In this document: positions 43,956 to 56,532 of the stretch, one piece after another
Numbering within the stretch: position 1 is the stretch's first letter
Layout of the letters: each line of letters begins with the position of its first letter
Origin: Isoetes taiwanensis
Taxonomy: Eukaryota > Streptophyta > Lycopodiopsida > Isoetales > Isoetaceae
Length of the DNA stretch: 64,000 nucleotides
Direction of reading: 5' to 3'
NCBI GenBank assembly: GCA_021234155.1
Contig: JAJEKV010000012.1
Location: 874,782 to 938,781, forward strand
Notes under the pieces: model-generated
Seen by the model: the letters and a program-made list of their open reading frames with translations, nothing else
Database searches by the model: none
What the model was told of the DNA's origin: nothing
Program-made: the position numbers and the translations under genes

Positions 43956-44525
43956 AAGTTGCTCCACCCTAAAGTGTCAGCGCTGCGATGGCAAATTCTC
44001 CATAGATGTGTTCGAGTGAATGTCTGAGGTTCACAAGATGAATCCTAGAGTCTCTCGGATCGTTTGCCTCTGTGGCCAACGCGTGTTGAAACTATTGAAC
44101 ACCCGCTTCTTCTTGTGCGATCATCTACGGCTTGCTTGGTGGTTGTTCACTCTTTTCAATGTGTCTCTCACTAGCTAGGAGATCCTACTTGCACTCCCTG
44201 TTTGGCCTAACTTGCGTAAGCGGGCATTTCATCTTGCTTCTAGTTGGATTTTGTGATCTATCTGGCAGAGGCGACGTTTGTGTATTTTCCAGGGCACACA
44301 TCTACGATCAAGAGCTTCTCCGGTTGTGCTCAACGAAGATCACTAAAGCTTATCGTTGCTCATCTCTAACATGATGATAAAAAGATAATTTGGCGGATGT
44401 ATTTACGGTGTTCTTCTTATGCATAAGCGGGTGTTTTGCCTAGTTGGGTCAGCCTATCCACTAGGGTTCTATTCCTCAACCGTGCATTGTGCGCCTTTGT
44501 TCTTGTCAATAAAAAGAGTCTCACG
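43956..44525 (+). mobile_element. L1-type LINE 3' fragment inserted in the copia RNase H
   Basis: The words LHPKVSALRWQILHRCV, HKMNPRVSRIVCLCGQRV, FFLCDHLRLAWWLF and LALPVWPNLRKRAFHLAS, in shifting frames, make up the zf-RVT zinc-binding end of plant L1-type reverse transcriptases. The fragment ends with a short untranslated stretch containing AATAAAAAG. Being 5'-truncated fits target-primed insertion. Stops and shifts make it inactive. Confidence 0.75.
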
Positions 44526-44529
44526 TCCT

Positions 44530-44960
44530 TCAAACAAAAAAATTATGTATTTTATTTGGAAGGTGGGCAAGATGCAGATGCAAGAAACAAGTGCCATGCT
44601 TGCAGAAGCCGAAAAATATGTTGTATCCTCTCTTGCAGCTAAAGAAGTTACATGGTTAAGAAGGTTTCCTTAATGAATTGAACTGCTGACAGTTAGAGCT
44701 AAAAAACATTTGACAGACAGTCAAAGCTGCATTGCTATAGTTCAAAATCTTCTTGATTATGAAAGGATCAGGCACATTGAATTAAAGATTCATTTTATCA
44801 TGGATCTAGCTACAAAGAGATACATTAAAATGAAGTACATAAATACAGCATAACAAGTTGCATGTGTTTACAAAGACTCTTGCAGAAAGCAAATTTGTTC
44901 AATTTAGAAACAACCTCAATATATGGAATGAGCAGTTGAGTTAAACATTGCACACTATTG
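44530..44960 (+). pseudogene. Ty1/copia RNase H fragment, right part
   Basis: NYVFYLEGG, EAEKYVVSSLAAKEVTWL and, after stops, SQSCIAIVQNLLDYERIRHIEL are the second half of a copia RNase H and the tail of the polyprotein. It completes the part at 43,735-43,955. Confidence 0.8.
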
Positions 44961-45746
44961 AGTTAAGAATTAAATTACATAGGTTGGAATACTAATAGAA
45001 TATAGTAGAAAATGTTTTAGGCGCTAATAGTTTCTGGTCAAGGCCACCACATTTGGTACAAGGACTATCACCACTTCCTTTTTATGTAACCTCAACCAAA
45101 TCCTTTATGGTGATAAATGAAGCAGCAAACTTCACAAGAACAATTTTCACATGAGGTTCAACCCTATACCATGGTTGCTATAAGAGAGGTAAGGATGTCG
45201 CAGGTGTGTTCTTTCTCAACACCAACAAGCTCGTGAAAGTTCGTGGACACTTTGGTGGTGAAAATACAACTCTTTTTCAAGGATGTCAAGTCTATGCCAA
45301 GCATTGTGAACATGCCTACATGTGGGATGGTCGACTGCACCCGAGATGCGCTCCCACCCGTTGACAAATGCAAAATGGACTTGTCGGTCCCATCGATCCA
45401 CCTGCCAAAGAATATGCCACAAAATGGGCAAAAGCATGTGCTTTGCCTGATAATGCAACAAAATACAACCAAAGTATTGCCTACATAGATCTGCACATGC
45501 TTTGGTTGTTCATGGAAACTAGTCAATGACTATGGCGTCCACTTTGCCAAGCACACCATTAAGGAGCTTATAGTCTTTTCTTGAGCCTATTGCAGACCTT
45601 ATCATTTGGATAATTCATGATGCTAAATACTCTTTCATCTTCTGTTGAACCTAGAATTATAGTTAAAAATAGAAGGATAAGTCTAAAGTACTTCAATATT
45701 TGATCTTAAAGAAACTTAAAAGATGTTGCTTAGAAACAATCATAAT
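44961..45746. other. Unassigned DNA between retroelement relics
   Basis: The longest frame is 120 codons on the minus strand (45,164-45,526), overlapped by an 81-codon plus frame. I recognise neither. Confidence 0.3.
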
Positions 45747-46740
45747 AGAATAGAATAGAATAGAATAGAGTTTTTATCGTCCACGTAGACCAATTGGCCT
45801 ATGGGGCCCAACAGGAGGCGCAACAATCGTATTACTGTCCCGGTTAAAAAACCCCCTCCCCGCCCTAAAGGGTTGTTTGGGGGAAAAGACGTGACAGGAA
45901 AAGGCTTGCTGTCAAACTGTACAAATATAAAAACAAATACAAATATAGACAGAAATATGTACATGTATCAGGTGAGTGCCCGAGGGTCGAGCTGATCTCG
46001 GGGATCCATGATCTCTTGAATATATGGGCCTAACCTCTATACCTGGAAGTTCGTGCAAAGATCTCATGCGAGGGCTGGCGGATGGACCACCAAAGATAGC
46101 CGTATCTCGAATGTCATCATATGTCGGACAACTCGAAGGGTGTGGCATTAGTGGCCTTCCACGACTCCAACTCGGCAGCGTTGACAAAGCCTCTCCTGAC
46201 GCAGCTCTCCAACCTATCTCCATGTCTCAATCCAGAGATGATGTGCACCTATGCGGATAGAGGCAATGGATCTGTGCTTTTTCATGGGTAGATGAGTGCC
46301 CAGGTAGCATTGCGGTCATATAACCCAGAACTGTGTTGCGGTTAAGAGGGATGTCTGGCTGCCGCAATCTTGCCGACGGCATTTCCGAGGCACAATGTCA
46401 AAAGCCTTGGTGAAGTCTCACGGCAAAGCAATACGCATCTTGCCGACGGTTCCTCGCTGCCCTCAATCGTAGTCCCATAACGTGAAGATATGATCTATGG
46501 TTGAGTGCCCGGCACTGAATCGCCTGTGTGATTGCCCGCGACTGCCGCTTTTGCCCATCCCGTCAACCGTCCGATCGAGGATCCGCAAGGAGCTTTGCAA
46601 ACACTAAAAGTTGAACATGATGGTCCCAGAATTGGCCGGGGCGGTGAGGGTCTCCCCGGCCTTGTAGTGATTGAATCAAACTCCTTGGGCTTTCTAGCTT
46701 TCACATTGACCTCACATCGCTTCCCCAACGTATTGTGACT
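45747..46740 (-). pseudogene. LINE reverse transcriptase 3' end with (TTCTA)n tail
   Basis: On the minus strand IDHIFTL (about 46,480-46,500) and DFTKAFDIVPRK (about 46,384-46,420) are reverse transcriptase motifs of a LINE related to the one at 62.6-64.0 kb, which has the same IDHIFTL and KAFD motifs. The element ends in FLTGTVIRLLRLLLGPIGQ and VDDKNSILFYS-coded sequence, then at least five TTCTA units at 45,747-45,771, a microsatellite 3' tail. Frames are broken. Confidence 0.7.
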
Positions 46741-48690
46741 ATTTGCTCAACGCATTCCCATCTATAGCATTATACAATAATTTTGATCCTATCAAAACAT
46801 ATATAAATCATTTTGTAATTATTCTTTTTCCTTTTTTTTTGTTCTGCGCCGCAATCCAGGCACGCGTTTAAATGCCACGTTTTTGTGGATGAATCCGTTG
46901 GCAGCAAACTGGACCGACGAGGGGGGTATGGCAGAAGAGCTGTGGCTCAAAGACTTACGTCCTAAAATCAGAGCTCAAAGACTTACGCCATGTTCTTGCA
47001 TCGCCGGTTTTGGTAGAGGAATCTGGTCTTGGGTTTGGATTCGGAGCAGATTCTGCCCTGTTCTTCTTGGATCGCCGGATTTGATAGGCTAAATAGAGCA
47101 TCCGATGTGATGTCGACAAAGGAAACGAGGAACGGGACTCGCCCAGCCCCTCATTGGGCAAGGATAGGAGTCTGCAGAATATGAGTTTGGAGATAGAAAA
47201 CAGAAGAATGAGGAGGGCAAAACCAATGAGCAAGCTGTACTCGTTGATGGTTTTAGCGATGATGATTTGGCGCTTTTTCTGATTATTGTATAAAGCATGA
47301 CAGAAAATAGAAGAAAAGGAAGGAGACTCAGAACGCATAACAGGCTGATAGGTGGAATCAGCTCAATCGAGACTTCCACAATTAAATTCGTAGCATGCAT
47401 GCATGAAGAGAAAGAGGCTTATTATCTGATTCGAATCCTTCTACAAAAACCCTTCTGCAAATCGCATTCTTTGCTTGCAATTTAGATAGATCCGAGTTGC
47501 AAACTTTCTAAAATCAACGAAGCCGATTTTGGGCTCTGATTCTTTGTGTTGCATAAGATCCGACTGCGTGATTTGTTCTCAATGCATCTCTGTTTTTGCA
47601 TTTTGCTTTGCATAAAAAAAAAGGGAAAGAATTTGTAGAATGGTCAACGAGTACCTTGTGATGAACCTGACAAGATTTGCCGCTGCAGGTCTTGCTAGAA
47701 TTTCATGTATTCTTTGCCCATTTTTTGTTGAAACATTTTGCCTTTTTTCACTCGTCTTTAATCGATTGAAGCTTCATAATCTCCCGAAATCTATTTACCA
47801 CAACGAATCCCTTGCGGCCAGATGCCATTGCAAGCATCTATGGAAATCAGCTTGATAGCCAGAACCCTCAGCGTGAAACTTGGGTTTGCAATCTGTGAAG
47901 CTCCTCTAGATGACTAAAAAACAGAGATGCTTGGAAGAGACGAAACACTTCTCTTTCTGTTTCCAAATATGAAATGGGATTTTTGTTTCCAGATATGAAA
48001 TGCGATACTCCTTTTCAAAACGAGGAGCATAGTCCAGAAGGTCAATCCAGGATTGAGGCCAGAAGGCTATGTCGCATTATGCAAAGGAGGTATTTCTTCT
48101 CAGTTTTGGCCCACCCAATCGAGTGCAGCCAAGTGGCAATAGTCCTATACTTTTCTTTGTTTTTTTCAAATTTAATTGAACTAGTTAGTTAACTTACAAA
48201 ACATTAACCATTAAAAAACATTTCCCATCGCATTTTTGCATTGATCGTTGTGTTGTCATAATCATTCTTATCAACACTCCCTTTGGGCTTGCTAATATAT
48301 CTCGCATGCCTAATAAGGTAACAACTAAGTTTCCTTCCCATAACATTATTAGTTATGTTTCCGTTATAGAGAACGAGACCTTGAATGTTATATTCCTCGT
48401 TATTTGCTTAGTACTATTAGACGATAAGTTAGCAATGGTAGGAATACCATGGTCGTTACGAACCAGAATCCTCTATCTAATAGGCACCAAAACACAAGGA
48501 TGTACATAGGTTCAAATCATGTGTCTTCTTAAATTGACACGCATCCATTATGACTAGGCATAATTTCAATCTGTAAGTGAGTATGTACAGGGAAATGTTT
48601 GCTAAGCCGATGTGTTTGTATCAAGTCATTTTCGAAATGCAGGAACTTGGGCAAGACTTTTTAGATGCACGGACGTGCAAGGACTTGGTA
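46741..48690. other. Intergenic DNA with weak open frames
   Basis: Low-complexity T and A runs lie at 46,820-46,840 and 47,605-47,625. Apart from the frame listed at 46,955-47,338, I see nothing that suggests a gene. Confidence 0.3.
46955..47338 (-). CDS. Hypothetical frame with one membrane segment
   Basis: A 127-codon frame has a hydrophobic stretch LLIGFALLILLFSISKLIF near residues 35-53, followed by basic residues. An overlapping minus frame (47,089-47,400) is also hydrophobic at its start. No family was recognised. It could be a first exon of an unseen gene or chance. Confidence 0.15.
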   Translation of the reverse strand: MRSESPSFSSIFCHALYNNQKKRQIIIAKTINEYSLLIGFALLILLFSISKLIFCRLLSLPNEGLGESRSSFPLSTSHRMLYLAYQIRRSKKNRAESAPNPNPRPDSSTKTGDARTWRKSLSSDFRT

Positions 48691-48694
48691 AAGA

Positions 48695-48733
48695 GAAATG
48701 TTCGCGGCGGCCTTGGCCGCCGCAATAAATTTC
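48695..48733. mobile_element. CACTA-like terminal hairpin, copy 2
   Basis: GAAATGTTCGCGGCGGCCTT and the following GGCCGCCGC with AAATTTC match the hairpin at 6,008-6,046 in nearly every base. Outside the hairpin the two loci differ apart from TTGTA and TAATGG on the right. These are probably remnants of the same transposon family end. Confidence 0.55.
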
Positions 48734-50001
48734 TTGTAATAGTAATGGTCTTTAAGAAACTAGCTTTTAGAAATGAATTGAATTGAATGCCTAACTTTCA
48801 TGCTGTGGCCATAGCCATGATGTGCCAAAGCTCTCATGCCGGAGTGAGCCGGCCATGGACTCGACCATGGACATGTAGTTCTTCCTATCCCCGCTTCGCA
48901 AACGCCGGAATGGAGTTCTTGGGCCAGATCCGGAGATTTTTTCTTCGCTGGGGATTGTAAGCTTGAAAGATTTTGAATATGCCTATCTTTGAGCCATTTG
49001 TTTCTTCCATCGGCATTTGTTGTTGCGATCCGGGGGGGGGGTTTCAAATGCGCTTGTTGTTGCTAGTCGACGACGCTGAATGTCTCAAATGCCAGGTGAA
49101 ACAAGGCTAATTGTCGATTAGACCTTGCATTTCAAGATCTTCTAGTCCGTTCAGAGCAGGGACGCAACGGATAGGTATTGTTTTGCATGATTCATTGTTT
49201 CTTCACATAACAGAGCCAGAGCAAAGGGCTTTGAAACTCTTAGGGTTGCTTGCAACTCGCCTCTTTCTTGGCAAGTTTGCAATAGCAACTTATTGCTATT
49301 GAAGCTTTAACTTGCAGATCCTTTAAATTTGCAGATCCCTTGTTTGTGCAGAGATCCTAAGCTCGTTTTAAGTCGCCTTTTTGGTAGTAGCAGAGGCGGC
49401 AGATTCATAAGGGGGCGGAGTAACCCATGCCACAACTTACATAGGCAATGCTAGCCTTGTATGTAAATTTTTGTCTTCATTTACAAAATCAGCACACATA
49501 TCTTGGTAAACACACACTAATCGCTTCTTTCAGAGAAGAATTGAGCTTCGGCTACATGCCAAGTATGAAATTTCCACCAAACAAATTTCAAGCTTATAAA
49601 TTGGGCAAGCAAAGGCGGGCCATGAGGTTTGAGGGATTTTTGATTCAGAATCGAGCAGTAACGCTAGTTCGCCGGATTATCGTGGGCGCTACCTAGTCGC
49701 CTAGTCGGTTTACTGCCAAAATCGGGTAGTTACCTAGCACTTAATCGACAGGATTTGTGATCAACACAATCTTGAACGTCCATCACAGATCCGTGATATG
49801 GCAGAACAGAATCAGCTTCCCTTTCGCTTGGTGATATATGTTCAGCTCTGGTGGTAGCTCCGGTCATAATAATCTTGTTGTGGTCATGATAACCTTGCTC
49901 TGGATCGTGATAATCTTGCTATGGGCATCCGAACCAGCTGATAAACCTTGCTGTGGGTCGTGAGAAGCTTGATATGGAGCTCTGTTTGTGGCATGTCGGT
50001 T
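48734..50001. other. Intergenic DNA, nothing recognised
   Basis: A run of ten G bases lies at 49,031-49,040. Phrases such as TAATCTTGCT and ATAACCTTGCT recur around 49,870-49,960. No coding signal was found. Confidence 0.35.
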
Positions 50002-50115
50002 AAAGGGGATAAACACCCCTGCTTGCCCGTTACAGCAGATAAATGGGGAGCCCCTCCAGGCTCGCCCATTTATCTAGCAGCAAGGGTAAGGGGCAAGCAA
50101 GGGTGTTTATCCCTT
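50002..50115. repeat. GC-rich hairpin element, copy 4
   Basis: Arms 50,002-50,047 and 50,064-50,115 pair, with AAGGGGATAAACACC at the base and ATAAATGGG at the loop side. The loop GGAGCCCCTCCAGG shares the word GAGCCCCTCC with the hairpin at 3,304. The stem sequence itself differs from the other copies. Confidence 0.75.
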
Positions 50116-51369
50116 TCTTCAATCTCAACCATGCGGCACCGGATTAACCATTGGAAACCATAGAATGTGTTTTGACAGACAAATGGGTTTTGACATGCTA
50201 TGACCCATCCGAAGTCGTATATTCCGGGTGCGATTCATTGTTCAAGTCGTCTAACAACAGTTAATGAAGTTATACCAGTTCTACGAATAACACACATACA
50301 TATTTGGGAAACATGCACGATGCCGAGTTTCGCCTGCATACGAACGAATCTAGCTCTCCATGGGAAAGATAAGTATTTCACAGTTTTGTTTAGGAAGAAA
50401 TATGTAAATGCTTTATCTTTACCAAAAGACAGGAGGTCCAATACAGCAGTCTCTGAAAAAAGCAGTCCATTGATAGAAACTGTTTTAGCTGCTTATACAT
50501 GCTATGCAACTCTAAGCTGTACCATTGATATGCTATGCGATAGCTTTTGTCTTTGATACAAGCAATCAACAACTACCAAAATTAGGTCAACCACAAACAA
50601 ATGCATCCTACATAGAAGACTGGGTTTAAGAGGCAATTATAAATTTCAAGTAGACAAATGAAAAGAGGTCTCTTGTCATGAAGAAAATATTCACACATGT
50701 GTGAACAATTTTCACTTCATAAATTCTGAAAGATTTCTGGGAGTTATGTAACAATTTTGTGCAACTGCTGAAGGCCATGTGTGACCTGGTTTGCTTGCTT
50801 ATAATTCTGCATTTCTGGTATGCCTAGCATGCATACCAGGTATGAAAAGTGTTAGCTGCAAGAATCAAATCGTTATTCCAGGACTTTGGGCGATGTGCCC
50901 AAGGAGCTTAACCAATGCATTCTCAATCAAAGGGAAGGGGAACCCATCTTTTCGCAGTTCCATTTTGCCGGGGTAAAATGCTGGAAAAACATAAATTGGG
51001 AAATAAAGAGGATGATTGAGTAATCAAGGGCTCTTGAGGTTAATGCACAAGGCATTGCAAAACACAGCAGAACCCCAAGGTAGGGGCAATGACAATGACA
51101 CTGACCCAAGAACAGTAAGGTAAAAAATAAGGATTAAAAATAAATTGACAAAAATAGCAGCCCAGTGGCTTTGGGATGTCTAGTTTCAGATTGAAAATAT
51201 TCAGGCAGATCAAAATGAAGAAGAGTTGTTTCAGAGAGGAGCACTAGGCTGAAGTGAGAAGCCTAAGTTATTTGGACACTTTTGACACTACAAGAGTTGC
51301 AGGTTTTCAAAAGAATCAGGGGCTTCCAGAGAGCAGAAGTGATTCAAGAAATTGGCCAGTGGGTTGGCT
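50116..51369. other. Intergenic DNA and probable 3' flank of the CCCH gene
   Basis: The part close to 51,369 should include the 3' untranslated region of the CCCH gene. No polyadenylation site was chosen. An 118-codon plus frame at 50,200-50,556 has no recognised motif. Confidence 0.35.
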
Positions 51370-54126
51370 TCAGCTGGAAACAGCAGAATCGGCTTGGCTT
51401 GTGATGCCATTAGACGATACCTGTGTGCCTCCTTGTGAGGTATTGATGCCTGCTGTAATCTCTTCAGATCCTTTATTAGCTGGTGTTTGACCTTGGCTGT
51501 CAATGTCTTCAATGGCAGTTCCTGAGATAGAATGTTTACCATCCTGATTAGCGGCATCTCCAGATGTCAGAATCGTTGGTTGCGCAACAATAGCATATGG
51601 AGCTTCAGCTGATGGATTATAAGCTAAAGTTGCCAATGGATGATCAAACTTGCAGGTTGGTCCAAACTTACAGATGCCATTCCGCATATAATAGGTGCAT
51701 TGTGGTGCTCCCTGTGTTTAATGTCCTCACATCAGCTTATATTCATGAAGCTAGCAAGTATACAAATTTAAACAAAGGCAAGAAAAGTCAGACATACCGG
51801 CCGTATTGGGAGACCCATAGGACTCAAGATACAAGTAGCCGATGGAGTGACTCTATCCTTGGGATGATGATATCTGCAAGTGGCACCAAATTTGCAGTCC
51901 CCCGTTTTCATGTAGTATTGGCATTCTTGCTGTCCTGGTCTCTCAGGAAACATGCCATCTTTTTGAGTGCCATATTGTTGAGCTTGCATTGCCGGAAGAC
52001 CTGTTGCAGCCGATCCAGGCAGATATGGAGTAAATGTACCTTGAACTCCTGCAATATGTTCCTGGACAGGACCATAGACAAAGCCAGTTCCAAGTGCAGC
52101 TTGTTGCTGTCCATCAGGAGATGCCATGGGACCAGGCTGCAAACAACAGTCAATTACAAGTATTGGTAATTCTTTAGCATACGCTTTGGTGGAAAGACAG
52201 AACTGATACAATTGTTGATTGACTCGTGGCTCCATGGTTTCTTTATGAATCCCATGGACCCGAGGGTCTTTTGAATTCGAGGACCAACCAAACAACCAAC
52301 CAACCAACCAAATCAATCAATCAATCAATACAATGTTGAGCAATCTATAATCTCTGTTTTAATGTCCACTATAAATATCAGAGTCTTTAGCAAATGAAGG
52401 AACAGAACTCATTGAACATATTTGACAAGAGGATGGACATCGATATCTATCACTTCCCTATGAAGAAGTTGAGAAACATACCGAGTAGCCCCAGGCAGAC
52501 ATGGGAACCACACCATGTGGAGAAGAAAGCAGCAAAGGCGCATAATTAGAAGGTCCCTGAAGACGAGGACTAGGCAAGTAGGAACCGCGGGCAACGGGCC
52601 AGGAAGGAATAGCAGGAGGATACTGCTGAGGATTGTGGCCTGAAGGGGATCCTCCTGTTGTATACAATGGAGAGCTTGGCATGGAAACAAGGGCACCAAC
52701 TGCTGGGGATGGATGATGAAATTTGCAAGTAACTCCATATTTGCATGCTCCAGTTCGCATATAATATGCACATTCCTTCTCACCCTGGTTTGCAAAGTAA
52801 TTAGACAAAGTTGCAGATTCATACATCTAAAATGCTATGCAAATTTGAGGTAATTAGACAAACATACAGATTGATACATCTAAAATGCTATGCAAATTTG
52901 TAGGCTTACGGCTCGTAATGGAAAACCCAAAAGATTGAGCTGAACCCTGCCTGCAGATCCAGCCTTATCGCGAGGATGATGATACTTGCAAGTTGCACCG
53001 AATTTGCACATTCCAGTTTTTAAGTAGTACTGCAAGATTTTCACCCAAATTTAGTCTTATTTCAATGCCCTAATTTTGACTTTAAAAGGTCTTAATTTAG
53101 GCAGCAAAATTTATGGAAGATTCGGACAGCAAATTTTAGAAAAAAATTGGATTTGAGCTATATTGAGGGTGAAGAATACCTGGCATTCTGGCTGGCCAAT
53201 TCGTTCTGGATATTCTCCTTTACCTCGGGCAAGCATAGCAGCCTAAATTCGCAACAGAAAAAACGTGATATTGTCTAGTTTTAGGTCAGAAACAGATATT
53301 ATCCCGATCTAAGTATAGAGTAATGGATTAAAATTACCAGTTTTCTATTAGGAGGATGATGGTAACGGCAGCTCATGCCGAACCCGCAGAGGCCAGTTCG
53401 CATGTAATATGTACATTCTTGTTCTCCAGGCCTTTCCGGATAAGAACCAGGCACGGATTCCATGCCCTCTGCTCCTTGTAGACTTAGCTGCCACACTGCT
53501 TCTGTATATACAAATTTATCAGATTAATCATAGTAGTATCTATTATTTGGATCAATTTTGTTCCGATTTACAGTTTCTCCCTCTGCTATACAATTGGAGC
53601 TAAAATTTGTGATTTCAAGTCCTGGATCCTTCTGCAGATGATTGTAGGTGTTAAACTCATATTTTTTTTGCCCCAATCATTCTGTCCAAATGGGTTCTTC
53701 AATTCCCAGGCTCACCTTGCTGCCCATTCTCAGATCGGTTAAAAAACTGGCGTTTTTAATGAAAAAACCCCTTTCTGAGCTGCAGATCGTGCTAAACTAC
53801 AATCAATCAAGGCAGTGTAGAGCCATATAGGCATTGGCCTGCAGAAATTGTTAATCAATCTGCACTCATCTCGGATTCAGGAAAGGGGATACATTTTGTG
53901 GGACGAAGCAGCAGAAATAAAGCAGATTAACTAGAACGTAAAGGGCAAGCTTACCTTCGAGGCCTGTATCTGTGGCAGAGTTGGGCGAAGAAGCATGGTG
54001 CATATGGTGCCACTCTTCAAGCTGTGGTAAAGATAATACGACTCCGGTGGTACCTCCAGTTGCCGGATCAGCCTCAAGGCCTGCAAAAGTGGAGGGCGAC
54101 CCCTGCACTGGTGCATAATATTCCAT
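51370..54126 (-). CDS. Five-finger CCCH zinc-finger protein, plant ZFN type
   Basis: Seven exons, in gene order: 53,955-54,126; 53,338-53,501; 53,180-53,242; 52,910-53,029; 52,482-52,784; 51,798-52,136; 51,370-51,711. All introns are GT-AG and the frames join without a stop, giving 500 residues from MEYYAPVQ. Five intact C-x8-C-x5-C-x3-H fingers lie at residues 87-106, 132-151, 178-197, 346-365 and 392-411, a 3+2 arrangement with a Pro/Ser-rich spacer of about 150 residues. Finger cores read [16 protein letters not shown] or [16 protein letters not shown]. This is the layout of plant ZFN1/ZFN3-like C3H proteins, reported as nucleic-acid binding regulators of mRNA or transcription. The last 90 residues are Ser/Thr/Gly-rich. 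Finger 2 is split between exons 3 and 4. The start ATG is the only in-frame one before the first conserved block. The orthologue is not assigned. Confidence 0.95.
52284..52330. repeat. Microsatellite (CCAA)n and (CAAT)n in CCCH intron 5
   Basis: Repeats of ACCA and ATCA tetramers lie in the intron between exons 5 and 6 of the CCCH gene. A useful length-polymorphic site; no other role is suggested. Confidence 0.85.
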
Positions 54127-56530
54127 CAATCATGCTCCAAACTCGCAGATCTAGCTAAAAACTGTGCCAATTCCGATCCCTTCCCTCTGCTCCGAGTTTA
54201 CATACTCTCATTCCGATGCTTAATTCCCTGTTTAATCAATACACACTTCGGATCGGAGGAAGAAGAGGCTAATACCAGTTTGGAAGCTTAAGATTTAGGA
54301 AAATCATGAGAGGGGTAGCTTGAAACCATGAAAATGCACTGGATTGGAAGCGATTGGGCGAGATGGGCGGATCGGAGCTCGGCTATGGAGGGCGTGCCGG
54401 ATCGGATTGATCCGATTTGGGGCAGGGGAGGCCGGAATAGAGAGGAAAGAGCTAGCGAGAAGGAGAAGAACAGTGTTCTAGAACAGAGCATAGAGAAAAG
54501 ACGTGTATCAAAATACATTATACAAAAGAATGAAGGTTTTGATAAGTGTATTCTAGATACGGTGGTTTTTTTATTTTTTTATTTTCTGAGGAAGGATAAT
54601 AGTTTATTGGTTTTTATAATTGTTTTTTTTTTTATTTTCTGGTTCGGAAAACGAGAGAGCGCGACGCGCAGTCGAAGACGCCGGACGGACGGTCAGATGT
54701 GCAGCCTGGCGCGGTTTCGACCGCGCGGATGATCTTGCGCGTAACCGTGCGACGTGACGTATATGGCCCGCAATTATTGCTGCTTTGTGGATGGTTACTT
54801 GTGTCCATGTTTTGGGCCTTTTTTTTGCCCTTTTTTTTTTCTTGGCCCACTCCCACAATAAAAAGGAGGGGCGAGAAATTCATTTCGCCTTTCTGCGTGT
54901 GCGTGTCTGCGTGCGTGTATGTATACACTAGTAATTGCTCAGTTTGTATACGTAGCTGCTTATCTTTTTTCCTCGTAAGTGTGTGTGTATGTGTGTATGT
55001 GCGGCTGCTCAGTGCGGCCGCCCATCTTTCTTCTCTCTCTATCTCCTTATTCTTTCATTTCCATCCTGCATCTCACAATTTCGCCCCATCCTCAACCCCC
55101 AAGTGTAGTCCAACGTACTACCGTACAATTTTGACGCGCAAATTATGCCCTTTCGTTTCGCCACTCACTCTTACTGCCCCATTGCTGTAGCAATCTAATA
55201 CTGTATCTATCTCACAATTCATCTGTATCGCCTTTTGTATCATTTCTACCTTCATAATACCAGAAGATCTGCACATTATTCCTCACTTCTTTTCTGGATA
55301 TGCCATTCTACGTCCCAAACCTCAGAAAGACGTGGCTCTCATCCAAAGGTGAGAAAATGTGGTTGGGCGTAAGGGTGGCAAGAAGCATATGGCGACAATA
55401 TTCAATCTCTTCTCTCTATTGTTAACATGATATATAGCTTTCATGATCAAGGTTGACAGATGCTATCCACCATTAATAATGAGCATTGATTCTATGAAGA
55501 ATCTTTGAAACATTGCGTGAATTTGCAAGCCAAACAGATAATCAAAAACTTCATTCTCTTCGTATTAAATACACGCAATAGCACCCACAATTCTTGACAC
55601 ACATTTAACAAAAGTAGATCTATTTAGCACTTAAAATATGGCCCCAACACATAGTAGTTTATCTTATATAAACCAATATAATTAAATAAACTAAAAAGAA
55701 ATGGAAAGAGAGTTGAAGTTGTCAGGGTTGGTCCGTAATACATATAAAGACTCCGCCTCAACCCTTTATCTTGCACATAAAGACTCCATCACACAACTCT
55801 CATCCAATGCCAAATAAAGGCTTTTTATCTTATATATTTACAAAGTATAATCATTTTCCTGTTCTTTCTTTTTTACCATTAACATTGCCGACATAGGTTT
55901 TGGTGACATGCAGTACAAAATGGGCCCATCAACATAAATATATAACAAATTCATTGTTTACTAAAGATTAAGATTTTCAAAGAAGGAAAAATATGATGCA
56001 GTAGGATATGATGAAATTTTAATGTCCACATGAAGCGGTAGCTTATGGGACATTTTAAAACAGATGGGTTTTACCCCCCACCACTGCCTCCACCAATGTA
56101 GATGGATGAAGTGGGTCTTCTTCCACCAACTTTACAATGATACATGGCCACTTTCACAAGAAGGCGTTGGATCCGTGACCTTGCATGTGCTTTGATGTTA
56201 GGAATGCACATGTACGTGGATGCATGTGCTTTGATGTGGCATTATACATTATTTAAGATTTTTAGATGGGCCTCTTAAAGGACAACCATGTCAACTGGAA
56301 GGACAGCCATGTCAACGCATTTTGGTAATAACCAAATATGGTAGAATATATCATGCACTCCCATGCTTTTGTTTTCTTTCTCTAGGTGCCACTAGGCCAT
56401 CGGTCCAAAATTGGACAAATTTGGCATTCAAATATATTGTATGTAGTGGAAAAGCTTTTAGCATTGGCTTCTTGCACACTACTGTCAATGCCAATTGTGC
56501 AATCAAAGTTTCAAAGATGTTGGTATCTCC
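54127..56530. other. CCCH promoter region and AT-rich intergenic DNA
   Basis: The 5' untranslated region and promoter of the CCCH gene should lie within 54,127-54,600. On the minus strand TGTATAATG near 54,520 is a possible TATA-like site. Further right are T-rich runs (54,560-54,640, 54,817-54,841), TG-rich microsatellite at about 54,980-55,000 and CT-rich runs. No second gene was recognised. Confidence 0.35.
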
Positions 56531-56532
56531 TT

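Noticed and set aside
45164-45526. 120-codon minus frame
   Set aside because: It overlaps an 81-codon plus frame, has no recognisable motif and lies between retroelement relics.
47974-48192. Plus frame of 72 codons ending in hydrophobic residues
   Set aside because: No conserved feature, no promoter or splice context.
50200-50556. 118-codon plus frame near the CCCH gene 3' end
   Set aside because: No motif, overlapped by minus frames; could be chance.
54699-55190. 163-codon plus frame with hydrophobic and Cys/Ser-rich stretches
   Set aside because: It runs through T-rich, TG- and CT-microsatellite DNA, which explains the Val/Cys/Ser/Phe bias; not a credible protein.
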